Below, in pieces: positions 24,636-33,301 of a DNA stretch of 39,478 nucleotides. Origin of the DNA: Candidatus Rokuibacteriota bacterium (GTDB lineage Bacteria > Methylomirabilota > Methylomirabilia > Rokubacteriales > CSP1-6); contig JACPIQ010000094.1 in assembly GCA_016188005.1 (NCBI GenBank), forward strand, positions 1 through 39,478. The letters run 5' to 3'. The position numbers and the translations under genes were made by a program. The stretch's first letter is position 1; each line of letters starts with the position of its first letter. A model generated the notes under the pieces. That model was not told the DNA's origin. It ran no database searches and worked only from the letters and a program-made list of their open reading frames with translations.

Positions 24636-25975
24636 TCACACCGCGGGCTGGGCGTAGCCGACCGTGCGCCCGCCGTAGCGGCGCAGGCGCACATTGGCCT
24701 GCTCCGCATGCGCCGAGAAGCCCTCGAGCACGCAGAGCCGGGAGCAGTACTCCCCGACGAGGGCGCTGGCCTGGTCGGTCAGCACCCGCTGGTAGGTACA
24801 GGTCTTGAGGAACTTGCCGACCCAGAGGCCGCCCGTGTAGCGGGCCGCCTTCCTGGTGGGCAGCGTGTGGTTGGTGCCGATCACCTTGTCGCCGTAGGCG
24901 ACGTTGGTGCGCGGCCCCAGGAAGAGCGAGCCGTAATTGGTCATCCGGGCGAGGAAGTAGTCCGGGTCCCTGGTCATCACCTGGACGTGCTCGGAGGCGA
25001 TGCGGTCGGCCTCCCGCACCATCTCGTCGTCATCGTCGCAGACGATGACCTCCCCGTGGTCCGCCCACGCCCGGGCGGCGGCATCCGCCGTCGGCAGGAT
25101 CGTGAGCAGCCGCTCGACCTCGCCCAGGGTCGCGCGCGCGAGCCGCTCCGAGGTGGTGAGGAGGATCGCCGGAGAGGTCGGCCCGTGCTCCGCCTGGCCG
25201 AGGAGATCGGTGGCGCAGATCTCGCCGTCCACGGTCTCGTCGGCGATGACCAGCGTCTCGGTCGGCCCGGCGAGGAGATCGATGCCGACGCGCCCGAACA
25301 GCTGGCGCTTGGCCTCGGCGACATAGGCGTTGCCCGGCCCCACGATCATGGCGACGGGCGCGATGGTCTCGGTGCCGAGCGCCATGGCGGCCACCGCCTG
25401 CACGTGCCGAGCGCCATGGCGGCCACCGCCTGCACCCCCCCGAGGACGTAGATCTCGTCGGCGCCGCCCAGGTGCATCGCGGCGACGATGGCGGGATGCG
25501 GTCCACCCTTGAACGGCGGCGCGCAGGCGACGATGCGGCGCACGCCCGCGACCTTCGCGGTCACGATGGACATGTGGGCCGAGGCGACCATCGGATAGCG
25601 GCCGCCCGGCACGTAGCAGCCGATGCTGTTCACCGGGATGTGGCGGTGCCCGAGGATCACGCCGGGCAAGGTCTCGACCTCGAGGTCCTGCAGGGTCGCC
25701 TTCTGCCGTTCCGCGAAGTGGCGCACCTGCGCCTGGGCGAAGCGGATGTCCTCGAGATCGCGCGTGGCGACCCGTGCGACGGCGCGCTCGATCTCCTCCG
25801 GGCTCAGCCGGAAGCTCGCGGGTGACCACTGGTCGAGCCTCTGGGAGAGCTCCCGGACCGCGACGTCGCGGCGCGTCTCGATGTCGGCGAGCATCGCCTC
25901 GACGGTCTCGCGAACCTTGGTGTCGGCGGCCCTGATGGCGCCCGCGTCGATCCCGCGCTTGAGGTGGCGAGCCAT
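24636..25975 (-). pseudogene. Histidinol-dehydrogenase-family gene broken by a 32-bp tandem duplication
   Basis: The 5' part (from ATG 25975, with AGGAGG seven bases upstream) and the 3' part lie in different frames. They join if one copy of an exact 32-base tandem repeat (25372-25403 / 25404-25435) is removed. The repaired product is 435 residues, normal for HisD. Zn and catalytic motifs are intact: the Gln and His of GQAEHGP, the Glu-His of SEHVQVM, the Asp of [13 protein letters not shown] and the His of [10 protein letters not shown]. No his genes are near, so it may be a HisD paralogue oxidising another alcohol (HpsN, sulfopropanediol dehydrogenase, is one such paralogue) rather than the histidine-pathway enzyme. 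The lesion may be an assembly artefact. Confidence 0.82.
25372..25435. repeat. Exact 32-bp tandem duplication inside the hisD-like gene
   Basis: Two identical 32-base units, each starting GTGCCGAGC and ending CCGCCTGCAC, lie head to tail. The unit length is not a multiple of three, so the extra copy shifts the frame. With one copy the reading frame runs through [20 protein letters not shown] without interruption. Confidence 0.95.
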
Positions 25976-26202
25976 GGCGTCCTCCTGTCGCGAATGGAGC
26001 GTGGATGGGATGGGGCCAGCCGGGGACAATACTGGCATTGACGTGCCGGGGAAGGAAAGTCGGATCTCCCCCGAAGATTCAGCGTGACCTCGGCCGGGTC
26101 CTGGAGTATGACAAACTCCTACGCACCCACGGGGCTCCCGGCTGGCCGGCCGCAGGCCGCCCCGGGCGCTCCGGCAGGCGCCTGGCCCCAGGGAGGAGCC
26201 CC

Positions 26203-27924
26203 ATGGACCGAAGCCAGCACGGCCGCGCGCTGCTCGCCCGGTGGGAAGCGGCCAAGCCCACCAACTTCTACGAGGACGATCGCTATCTCCGGATGGCGCT
26301 GCGCCGCCGGCTCGGGCCGGCCCGGCTGGCGGCGGTGGAGCCGGCGCTCCGGCAGGCCGGCGCCGACTCGGCGGGCGTCGTGAGCCGAGCCTCGACGGAG
26401 CTGGACCGGCCCGAGCATCTGCCGAGGCTCGAGGGCTGGAGCAGCATCGGCGAGCGCTCGGTCGACGTCGTCTTCCACCCCGCGCATCACGAGGTGGGCC
26501 GGCGTGTCTGGCGCTCGGGCATCCTGGCGGCGCTGGGAGAGCCGGGGAACATGACGCTCCACGCGGCCCTCACCTATCTCTTCGCGTTGAACGGCGAGGT
26601 TCCCCACCTCTGCTCGGTGGCCTGCACCGCCGGGCTCATCAAGGCCATCCAGCGCAGCGGCACCGACTGGATGAAGCGCGAGTGGCTCCCGCGCCTCCTC
26701 GACCGCGACTACGACCGGCGCTGGCACGCCTCGCAGATGCTCACCGAGGTCCAGGGCGGCTCGGACGTGGGTGCCAACGCCTGCGTCGCGCGCCGCGTGC
26801 CGGGCGAGGACGGGGTGTGGCACATCAGCGGGGAGAAGTGGTTCTGCTCCAACCTGGGCGCCGATCTCTACGCGCTGAGCGCCAGACCCGAGGGGGCGCC
26901 CGAGGGCACGCCGGGCATCGGGCTGTTCGTGGTGCCGCGGCGCCTTCCGGACGGTCGGCCCAACGGGATCCTGATCCGCCGGCTCAAGAACAAGCTGGGC
27001 ACACGGACCTTGCCCACGGGCGAGATCGACTTCCAGGACGCCCGCGCCCATCAGCTCGGCCGGCTCGAGGAGGGCTTCAAGCTCCTGATGGGCATCGTCA
27101 TCAACACCTCGCGCCTGGAGGTGGGCATCGACGCCTCCGGGATCATGCGCCGGGCGTGGGTCGAGGCATGGCACTACGCGCGGCTGCGCGAGGCGTTCGG
27201 CCAGCGGCTCGTGGACTTCCCCGCCGTGCGCCAGCAGCTGGCCGAGATGCGGGTGCTCGCCACGGCCGGGCTCGCCAGCACCCTCTTCGCGGCCGCCACG
27301 GAGGACCGGCTCGCGCTCGCCGGGACGCACCCGGAGGAGGACGCGCTCTACCGCACGGCGGTGAACGTCAACAAGTACGCCTGCTCCATCGACGCCGGGC
27401 TCGTGGTCCACCATGCCATCGAGATCCTGGGCGGCAACGGCACCATCGAGGACTTCAGCCCGCTGCCGCGGCTCTACCGGGAGGTGCCGGTGCAGGAGTC
27501 CTGGGAAGGGCCGCACAACACGCTGATGTCGCAGGTCCTGCGGGACTCGGTCCGCGCGAAGATGCACCACGCGCTCCTGCGCCACACCCAGGAGCTGCTC
27601 CTGGGCGTGGAGGCTCCCGCGCTGGTCGCGACGCGCGATCGCGCGCTCACGGCGCTCGACGACGCCCGGGGCGCGATGGACGGCTTGCTGCGGGCAGACC
27701 AGCAGGAGGCGGCCTATCACGTGCGCGGGCTCGTCACCCGCATCGCGCGCATCGTCCAGGTGGCGCTCCTCCTCGAGGATGCTCAGCACGCCGGCGAGGG
27801 CGAGGGGGCCGGCTGGCTTGCGGCCGCGGCCCAGTTCCTCCTCAACCGCTCCGTGGTGCCAGGCTATGACCCGCGCGAGGACCCGGGCTATCCAGGGCTG
27901 ATCCGCCAGATCCTCGAGGACTGA
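26203..27924 (+). CDS. AidB-like acyl-CoA dehydrogenase
   Basis: A 573-residue flavoprotein of the acyl-CoA dehydrogenase superfamily, with the longer length and extra domains of the AidB/DmdC-like branch. Seen: [14 protein letters not shown] (FAD/substrate loop), [26 protein letters not shown], the helical core around [20 protein letters not shown], and [20 protein letters not shown] followed by WEGPHNTL in the catalytic-base region. The C-terminal ~130 residues are an Ala/Leu-rich helical extension. ATG at 26203 has GGGAGGAG seven bases upstream; the frame extends to 26005 but that extension is not family-like. Substrate is unknown; AidB itself binds DNA and is alkylation-induced. Confidence 0.88.
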   Translation: MDRSQHGRALLARWEAAKPTNFYEDDRYLRMALRRRLGPARLAAVEPALRQAGADSAGVVSRASTELDRPEHLPRLEGWSSIGERSVDVVFHPAHHEVGRRVWRSGILAALGEPGNMTLHAALTYLFALNGEVPHLCSVACTAGLIKAIQRSGTDWMKREWLPRLLDRDYDRRWHASQMLTEVQGGSDVGANACVARRVPGEDGVWHISGEKWFCSNLGADLYALSARPEGAPEGTPGIGLFVVPRRLPDGRPNGILIRRLKNKLGTRTLPTGEIDFQDARAHQLGRLEEGFKLLMGIVINTSRLEVGIDASGIMRRAWVEAWHYARLREAFGQRLVDFPAVRQQLAEMRVLATAGLASTLFAAATEDRLALAGTHPEEDALYRTAVNVNKYACSIDAGLVVHHAIEILGGNGTIEDFSPLPRLYREVPVQESWEGPHNTLMSQVLRDSVRAKMHHALLRHTQELLLGVEAPALVATRDRALTALDDARGAMDGLLRADQQEAAYHVRGLVTRIARIVQVALLLEDAQHAGEGEGAGWLAAAAQFLLNRSVVPGYDPREDPGYPGLIRQILED

Positions 27925-27932
27925 CTCCGGAG

Positions 27933-27957
27933 GGGAGCCCCGGGCCGCAGGGCTCCC
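27933..27957. terminator. Hairpin after the acyl-CoA dehydrogenase gene
   Basis: An eight-base perfect stem, GGGAGCCC / GGGCTCCC, has a nine-base loop (27941-27949) and begins nine bases after the stop. No T tract follows. The next small frame starts 14 bases beyond it. Confidence 0.4.
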
Positions 27958-27970
27958 AGAGGGTGAGCCC

Positions 27971-28180
27971 ATGCTCGCGCTGACGCTCGAGCCCTACAAG
28001 CTCCTCCGGACGCTGGCCGACCACCGGGTCTCGCCCGAGTGGACGTGGACGGCGGGAGATCGGGCGCTGTTCGACCTCCGGCACGATGCCCCCGACACCA
28101 CTGACCTGGCCGAGCAGCTCCCCGACGTCGCCGCCGCGCTGGAGGCGCGGCTGGAGGCGTTGCGAGGTCGGCCGCCGTGA
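27971..28180 (+). CDS. Sulfatase C-terminal-like fragment (69 residues), probable remnant
   Basis: A short frame whose sequence reads like the tail of an arylsulfatase: EPYKLLRTLADHRVSPEW, then GDRALFDLRHDAPDTTDLAE, then PDVAAALEARLEAL. Full sulfatases put 'xLYDLxxDPxETxNLA' 40-60 residues from the end and are about 450-550 residues. The Cys/Ser-x-Pro-x-Arg active site and metal ligands are absent. It is therefore either the surviving end of a deleted sulfatase or a small independent protein. A GAGGGTG sequence lies just upstream. The flanking acyl-CoA dehydrogenase gene is intact, so any deletion joined precisely after it. Confidence 0.45.
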   Translation: MLALTLEPYKLLRTLADHRVSPEWTWTAGDRALFDLRHDAPDTTDLAEQLPDVAAALEARLEALRGRPP

Positions 28181-28291
28181 CGCCGCGCCCGGCGGGCGCG
28201 AGCGCGTCGGGCACGGCGCGCGGGGCGGCGCACGGACCCTGAACGGCAGGCGCAGGGGTCGGCCGCGAGCCGGTCAGTCATGGCCGTCGGG

Positions 28292-28309
28292 TGGGGCCCG
28301 GAGGCCCCA
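28292..28309. terminator. Perfect GC hairpin between convergent genes
   Basis: TGGGGCC-CGGA-GGCCCCA is a perfect seven-pair stem with a tetraloop, 20 bases from the stop of the selenoprotein gene (-) and about 110 from the stop of the sulfatase fragment (+). It is symmetric, so it could act on both transcripts. No T tract. Confidence 0.45.
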
Positions 28310-28328
28310 GCCTCGAGCGGGCTGGCGG

Positions 28329-29186
28329 TCAGGTACGGGCAGGCGCGGGCTGGCTGGCCCGCTTCAACGTCTTCTCGCCGAAGCCCTCCTGCAGCGACTC
28401 GCCCGTGCCGTACAGCTCGAAGCCCGGGCCGAAGTCCTTGTCCTCCCACGAGCGGTCATCCGGGTCCCAGACATAGGGCAGAGTCAGGATCTGTCCCGGG
28501 GCCCAGAGCGTCTCGAAGGCCCTGAAGGCATCGAGCAGAATGCGGCGCCCGAGCGGGGCATCATCGGCCTTCCCCGTCTCGTGGTTGAGCGGGAAGTTGA
28601 TGAAGACCGCCCGGGGTGGCCTCACGGCAAAGGTGATGTCCCAGGCCGAGCTCATGCAGAGCGTGGGGATGCCGGCTCGCTCCACCTCGCGCGCGATCAG
28701 TCCCACGGACTGATGGCACACGGGTCAGACGGGGACGCAGAGTGCCGCCTCGGCCCCCATGGCCTTGAGCGCGGCGACCATCCCGGGCGCGCGCTCCTGG
28801 ACCTCCCGGCGATGGGAATAGACCATGACGAAGGAGAGCGCGCCCACCAGCTCGCCGATGACGCCGGCCGCTTCGAACTCGCGCAGCCTGTCCATGGGGA
28901 AGACGCAGTTGGGGTCGCGGTCGGCGTCGGCGTCGCGGTAGCCGTGGTGGTGGATCTTGAGGCGGCTCAGGTCCACGTCCTTCGGGAGCGTCCGGAACGA
29001 GATGTCGTTGTCCACGAAGGGCGCCTGCCCGGGGAGGTAGAAGCCGCCGGAGGTGATGACGGCGAGCCGGCAGTCCCTGAGCGGCTTGGCGAGCGGCGTC
29101 CACGGCGCCTCCGTGTTGATCGCCCACTTGTACGGGGCGAAGGCGGCGTAGCGCTCCTGGGTTCGCGGGATATAGGCGATGGGCAT
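28329..29186 (-). CDS. GrdB/PrdB-like reductase selenoprotein with in-frame UGA (Sec154)
   Basis: Reading through the TGA at 28725-28727 gives one 285-residue protein of the glycine/sarcosine/betaine/D-proline reductase selenoprotein B family (PF07355-like). The N-terminal part has the GGFYLPGQAPF and DISFRTLPKDVD blocks. Then ALCVPV-Sec-PVC places Sec154 in a Sec-x-x-Cys redox motif, followed at once by SVGLIAREVERAGIPTL and AVFINFPLNHETG, the conserved continuation. No stop, frame change or gap interrupts the flanks. A SECIS-like hairpin follows the UGA. In clostridial D-proline reductase PrdB the Sec sits at a similar position (about 151-152, from memory). No grdA, grdC/D or prdA is adjacent, so it is an orphan B-like subunit. 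GGAGG precedes the ATG; the gene follows the M24 gene by 90 bases. Confidence 0.85.
28696..28714 (-). promoter_or_regulatory. Bacterial SECIS-like hairpin
   Basis: On the minus-strand transcript a perfect eight-base stem, ATCAGTCC / GGACTGAT, encloses the loop GTG. The stem begins ten bases after the UGA and the loop starts 18 bases after it. Known bacterial SECIS rules ask for a loop roughly 16-37 bases from the UGA with a G in its first two positions, and this fits. It lies inside the coding region, as expected for SelB-dependent decoding. Confidence 0.75.
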
Positions 29187-29276
29187 GGGCTCCTCCTCCC
29201 GACCGGCCCGGCACGGCGGGCTGACCGGCTCCGGCTCCCCTCCTCAGTTAGCAGATCGGGCCCGGCGGAGCAAGCC

Positions 29277-30539
29277 CTACCCCACGTACACCTCGCAGCC
29301 GGGAATGCCGCAGGAGATGAGGTGATCGCTGGGGAAGTTGGTGATGAGCTCGCAGCCGTTCTCGGTCACCACGATCTCCTCCTCGATCCTCGCGGCGCCC
29401 GAGCCGTCGGCGGCGCCGCACCACGTCTCCACGGCAAAGACCATCCCCTCCTTGATCGTCTGGGGATGGTCGAAGGAGAACCGGCGCGAGATGATCGGAC
29501 GCTCCCAGGACCCCAGCCCGAGCCCGTGAGAGTACTGTAGCAGGAACGCCTCGGCCTCGTTCCGGTAGCCGAACTCCTCCGCCTTGGGCCAGACGGCCGC
29601 CACGTCCGCCGTGGTGATCCCGGGCTTGAAGACGTCGAGGGCCCGGCTCAGCCAGACAGAGGCCGTCTCGTAGGCCTCTTCCTGATACCGGTTGGGCTTG
29701 CCGCAGATGAACGTGCGGTAGTAGCAGGTCTTGTATCCCATGAACTGGACGACGGGATCATAGAACACCATGTCTCCCGCCTGGATCAGCCGGTCCGAGG
29801 GGGTATGCGGGTGGGGCCGTCCCCGGGGTCCCGTGACCGCCTGGATGAGCGGCACGCGATCCGCCCCCAGCCGGAGGAACTCGAAGGTCGCCATGGCGAC
29901 GAGGTCGCTCTCCTTGACTCCGGGGCGGATGGCCCGGACACAGCGGTCGTGTACCGCGTCGCCCAGGGATGCGGCCTGCTTCATGAGCTCGATCTCATCG
30001 GCCGTCTTGATCTCCCGGGCGTCCAGCATCGCCTGCGTGCCGTCCACGACCGTGATCCCCTCCTTCTCGAGGGCTCGCAGCATGGGGATCTCGCAGATAT
30101 CGATCCCCAGCGGCTCCTTCGCCACGCCGTAGTCCGTCAGCACCCGCTTGATCTGTCTGGCGAACTCCTGCTGAAGGTTGGCGGCGGGGGGCAGGGCGCC
30201 CTTGAGCGCAGTGATCGGGGCCGCCATCCGGTCTTCCATCCAGGGACAGGCGATCCGCTTCGCGGGCACCGCCGGGTCGAAGAGATAGGGCTTGCCCTCC
30301 CTGGCCAGGACGCAGTAGTGGTCCAGGAAGTCCCGGAACGCCTCCCCGATGTTCGTGCTCGTGATGTACCGGATGTTGTCCATGTCGAAACACAGGACGG
30401 CGCCCAGCCCCGCCGCCTTCACGGCCGCCTGGGCCCGCTGACACCGCTCCTGCCGTAGACGGTGGAAATCGATCCCGAGCTCGTAGTCCTTCGCCATCGT
30501 GCCCCATCGAGATCTCGCTTCCTTGACGTTGTATTTCAT
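29277..30539 (-). CDS. M24-family (creatinase/prolidase/DddP-like) enzyme, first paralogue
   Basis: A 420-residue protein with a creatinase-type N-domain (LCFDMDNIRYITST) and a C-terminal pita-bread fold. Of the usual five metal ligands, Asp261, His338 (QYSHGLGLG), Glu371 (FAVETW) and Glu386/387 (ARIEEEIVV) align. The second Asp, 11 residues after the first, is Cys272 (GYKTCYYRTF). A PHPH motif (residues 242-245) is shared with the second paralogue. Families with this layout include creatinase (no metal) and the DMSP lyase DddP, so a non-peptidase lyase or amidinohydrolase role is plausible. Start ATG has GGAGG five bases upstream. It lies between the aldehyde dehydrogenase and selenoprotein genes on one strand. 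Confidence 0.78.
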   Translation of the reverse strand: MKYNVKEARSRWGTMAKDYELGIDFHRLRQERCQRAQAAVKAAGLGAVLCFDMDNIRYITSTNIGEAFRDFLDHYCVLAREGKPYLFDPAVPAKRIACPWMEDRMAAPITALKGALPPAANLQQEFARQIKRVLTDYGVAKEPLGIDICEIPMLRALEKEGITVVDGTQAMLDAREIKTADEIELMKQAASLGDAVHDRCVRAIRPGVKESDLVAMATFEFLRLGADRVPLIQAVTGPRGRPHPHTPSDRLIQAGDMVFYDPVVQFMGYKTCYYRTFICGKPNRYQEEAYETASVWLSRALDVFKPGITTADVAAVWPKAEEFGYRNEAEAFLLQYSHGLGLGSWERPIISRRFSFDHPQTIKEGMVFAVETWCGAADGSGAARIEEEIVVTENGCELITNFPSDHLISCGIPGCEVYVG

Positions 30540-30604
30540 CCCGCCCTCCCGGGTTGAGGAGTGGTCACGCTCGCGATTGCCCCGGCCCCTGCCCCGGCGC
30601 GCGC

Positions 30605-32083
30605 TCAGCGCATCACGAAGGGGTTGGCGGTCGGCGCACCGACGTTGATCCAGACGCTCTTCACCTGCAGGTACTCGCGGATCATCTCCTGGCCATTCTC
30701 GCGCCCGAGGCCCGAGTCCTTGTAGCCCCCGAAGGGGGACAGGTAGGAAACGGAGCGGTAGGTGTTCACCCAGACGGTGCCGACGCGGATCGCCTCGGCC
30801 ACGCGGAGCATGCGGGAGAGGTCACGCGTCCAGACGCCGGCGGCCAGGCCGAACCGGACGTCGTTCGCGATGCGGATCGCCTCGGCCTCGCTCCCGAAGC
30901 GGATGACGGAGAGGACCGGCCCGAACACCTCCTCCTGAGCGATGCGCATGGTGTTCTCGACTCCCGAAAAGATCGTCGGCTCGATGAACCAGCCGGCGCC
31001 GCACTCGGGGCGCGTCGCGCGCCCGCCGCCCAGCTCCAGCTTCGCCCCCTCCTTCAGCGCGATGTCGATGTAGCTCAGCACCTTGTCGTACTGCGGGCGG
31101 GTGGTGACCGGGCCGACCTGCGTCGAGTACTCGAGGGGATCGCCCATCCTCGCGGTCCGGGCGAGCGCGAGGAGCTTCTCCATGAAGGCGTCGTGGATGC
31201 TCTCCTGCAGGAGTAGCCGGCTGCCCGCGATGCATGTCTGTCCGGTGGCGGCGAAGATCCCGGACACGGCGCCGTTCACCGCGTCGTCCAGGTCGGCGTC
31301 CTCGAAGACGATGTTCGGGGACTTGCCGCCGAGCTCCATGGTCACGCGCTTGAAGTGCCGTGCCGCCGCCTCGTTGATGACGCGGCCGGTGGCGTCCGAG
31401 CCGGTGAAGGCGACCTTGGCGACGAGCGGGTGCTCGACCAGCGGCATGCCGACGTCCTTGCCGAAGCCCGTGACCACATTGACCACGCCCGGGGGGAAGC
31501 CGGCCTCCGCGACCAGCTTCACGAACTCCAGTGTGGACAGGGAGGTGAACTCGGAGGGCTTCACCACCACCGTGTTGCCCGCCGCCAGCGCCGGCGCCAG
31601 CTTGAATGCCAGGATCAGCAGCGGCGAGTTCCACGGACAGATCGCCGCGCAGACGCCGAGCGGCTCGGGGCGGGTGAAGTTGAAGTAGCCCTTCTTGTCG
31701 ATGGGGAGGACGGCGCCTTCGATCTTGTCCGCGAGGCCGCCGAAGTAGTAGTACCAGTTCGGCGCGTAGGCGAGCTGCGCGGCCATCTCGGCGATCAGCT
31801 TGCCGTTGTCGCGCACCTCCAGCTCCGCGAGTCGCCGGGCCTCACGCGCGACCAGATCCCCGAGCCGGCGGAGCAGGGCCCCGCGCTGGCTGGCGTTCAG
31901 GGCGGGCCAGGCGCCGTCGGTGAACGCCCGGTGCGCGGCCCGGACGGCACGATCGACGTCCGCGGCGTCGCCCCGCGCGACGAGCGCCCAGGGCTCACCG
32001 CGGTACGGGTCGTAGGACTCGAAGTACGCGCCGGACGCCGGGGCCACGAACTCGCCGTCGATGTAGTGCTGGGCCTTCTCCAT
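30605..32083 (-). CDS. NAD(P)-dependent aldehyde dehydrogenase
   Basis: A 492-residue ALDH-superfamily enzyme with all catalytic residues: Asn152 (CPWNSPL), Lys175 (VVVKPSE), Glu250 (MELGGKSPN) and the nucleophile Cys284 (GQTCIAGSR). The NAD-site block VAFTGSDATGRVI and the closing SPFGGYKDSGLGRENG are also present. It oxidises an aldehyde to the acid; sequence details do not fix the substrate, though betaine- and 2-hydroxymuconic-semialdehyde-like members share this overall pattern. ATG 32083 has GGAGG six bases upstream. It is the first gene of the leftward operon, divergent from iclR, followed by the M24 gene after 65 bases. Confidence 0.9.
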   Translation of the reverse strand: MEKAQHYIDGEFVAPASGAYFESYDPYRGEPWALVARGDAADVDRAVRAAHRAFTDGAWPALNASQRGALLRRLGDLVAREARRLAELEVRDNGKLIAEMAAQLAYAPNWYYYFGGLADKIEGAVLPIDKKGYFNFTRPEPLGVCAAICPWNSPLLILAFKLAPALAAGNTVVVKPSEFTSLSTLEFVKLVAEAGFPPGVVNVVTGFGKDVGMPLVEHPLVAKVAFTGSDATGRVINEAAARHFKRVTMELGGKSPNIVFEDADLDDAVNGAVSGIFAATGQTCIAGSRLLLQESIHDAFMEKLLALARTARMGDPLEYSTQVGPVTTRPQYDKVLSYIDIALKEGAKLELGGGRATRPECGAGWFIEPTIFSGVENTMRIAQEEVFGPVLSVIRFGSEAEAIRIANDVRFGLAAGVWTRDLSRMLRVAEAIRVGTVWVNTYRSVSYLSPFGGYKDSGLGRENGQEMIREYLQVKSVWINVGAPTANPFVMR

Positions 32084-32302
32084 GGTCGCCTCCGTTCGAG
32101 CGCGCGCTGGCGCGGCGTCAGCGGGCGACGGGGTCACGGAATCGCGGACGGCGGCCGGCGGCGAGGCGGCGATCGAGCGCCGGGTCCCGGCCGCTGCGCG
32201 CCGCCTGCACGCTGCGCAGAAACATGACTGGCATTCTCCGCGGCGCCGCCAAGGGGCGTCAAGGGATTTCTCGCACGGCCGTGATGCGTTGACGGGACGA
32301 AA

Positions 32303-32320
32303 ATGATGCATCGGGGGCAT
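32303..32320 (+). promoter_or_regulatory. Upstream box of the iclR promoter (copy A)
   Basis: ATGATGCATCGGGGGCAT differs at only three of 18 positions from the box upstream of E1 alpha (35803-35820). Both are framed by ATG...CAT and both lie 44 bases before the palindromic operator. It may be a second IclR or activator site, or the -35 side of the promoter. Confidence 0.5.
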
Positions 32321-32364
32321 GGCCGCCTCCGGGGCGCTCGCCCATACTGCTTCCCGAACGCGAC

Positions 32365-32380
32365 GTCCAACATGTTGAAC
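32365..32380 (+). promoter_or_regulatory. Palindromic IclR-type operator (copy A)
   Basis: GTCCAACATGTTGAAC contains the perfect 10-base palindrome CAACATGTTG and sits 30 bases before the iclR start, downstream of a -10-like CATACT. This fits an autoregulated repressor. The matching copy at 35865-35880 differs by two bases that keep the palindrome. Confidence 0.65.
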
Positions 32381-32409
32381 ACCCCCAGACGCCCGCAAGT
32401 CCCGAGGCC

Positions 32410-33288
32410 ATGAAGAGGCGCGCTCACGTCCCGGGCCGCGGTTACACGCGGACCGCGTCCCTCCTGGCCGCCCTCGTGGACCAGCCCGAGGGGATCACCG
32501 CATCGACCCTGGCGCAGCGCCTCGACATCCCGAAGAGCACCCTGTCGCTGATCCTCCGGCACTTCCTGGAGCTGGGGATCGTCGAGCGGGCGCACGAGCG
32601 TGCCGGCGTCGTGATCGGGCCGCAGCTCGTCAGGCTCGCGTTCCGGATCGTCTCGAACCTGCAGCTGCCCCGCGTGGCCCGGCCGCATCTCGAATGGCTC
32701 GCGCGCGAGACGCATGAGAACGTCTATCTCGGAGTGCAGAGCGGGCTCAAGGCCATCTACATCGACCGGATCGATGGGACGGAATCCGTTCGCGTCAACG
32801 TCGAGATCGGCGCGCCGCGCCCGCTGCATGCCACCGCCATCGGGAAGCTGATCCTCGCGTTCTCCCCGCCCTCCCTCCCGGAGGCCGTCCGGCGGGTGGA
32901 AGGGCTCCCGGCGATGACGCCACACACGATCACGGACCCGATCCGGCTGCGGCGCGAGCTGCAGGAGGTCCGGAGGCGGGGGTTCGCCACCAGCGACGGC
33001 GAGAACATCGACGGGATCTACGCGATCGCCGTACCGATCATCGTGCGCGGCCGGATCGTCGCCGGCATCTGCATCTCCGTGCCCGGGTCGCAGGGGCTGC
33101 GGCACCGGCCGCGCTGGGCCCCGAAGATGCTCAGGGCGGCCCAGCGCATCGGTCGAGACCTCGCGGGTCATCCCCAGCCGAACGGCTCGGCCCCGGGCCG
33201 GGGCGACTGGGGCCCGGCGGGGCGGAGACGGACCCGGGGCCTCGGCCGCCGGCGGGCGTCGGCGAGATCGGAGTCCCGGGGCGGCTGA
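32410..33288 (+). CDS. IclR-family transcriptional regulator
   Basis: A 292-residue regulator. The N-terminal winged helix-turn-helix (residues 12-66) reads TASLLAALVDQPEGITASTL then KSTLSLILRHFLELGIVER. The C-terminal GAF-like effector domain (about 80-265) has ENVYLGVQSGLKAIYIDRID, then PLHATAIGKLILAF, the hallmark IclR block, and YAIAVPIIVRGRIVAGICIS. The last 30 residues are an Arg/Gly-rich tail. It stands between the divergent operons and has an operator just upstream, so it probably controls itself, the E1 operon and possibly the aldehyde dehydrogenase operon. The ligand is unknown, likely a small acid from the pathway. Confidence 0.92.
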   Translation: MKRRAHVPGRGYTRTASLLAALVDQPEGITASTLAQRLDIPKSTLSLILRHFLELGIVERAHERAGVVIGPQLVRLAFRIVSNLQLPRVARPHLEWLARETHENVYLGVQSGLKAIYIDRIDGTESVRVNVEIGAPRPLHATAIGKLILAFSPPSLPEAVRRVEGLPAMTPHTITDPIRLRRELQEVRRRGFATSDGENIDGIYAIAVPIIVRGRIVAGICISVPGSQGLRHRPRWAPKMLRAAQRIGRDLAGHPQPNGSAPGRGDWGPAGRRRTRGLGRRRASARSESRGG

Positions 33289-33301
33289 CTCGCCGCGAGC
33301 C

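Larger units (their letters stand above)
32084..32409. other. Divergent control region between aldehyde dehydrogenase and iclR genes (326 bp)
   Basis: The 110 bases next to iclR carry an upstream box (32303-32320), a -10-like CATACT (32343-32348) and a palindromic operator (32365-32380). This array is repeated upstream of the E1 alpha gene. The remaining 200 bases next to the aldehyde dehydrogenase show no gene. They contain GC-rich sequence that reads open on both strands only because of base composition. Confidence 0.6.

Noticed and set aside
24601-24636. AGCGGC...GCCGCT inverted pair between the MBL gene and the hisD-like gene as a terminator
   Set aside because: Only six pairs with a 24-base loop and no T tract; expected by chance at this base composition.
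24636-25975. Authentic hisD of histidine synthesis
   Set aside because: No other his genes in the neighbourhood; HisD-family paralogues are common in catabolic settings, so the symbol was withheld.
26038-26043. TTGACG as -35 of a promoter for the acyl-CoA dehydrogenase gene
   Set aside because: No -10-like hexamer at 16-18 bases on the plus strand.
27452-28180. Second in-frame UGA (selenocysteine) candidates elsewhere, such as the nuoN and hisD breaks
   Set aside because: In both cases the continuation is in a different frame, so the lesion is an indel and not stop-codon recoding. Other TGA ends in the window have no conserved in-frame continuation.
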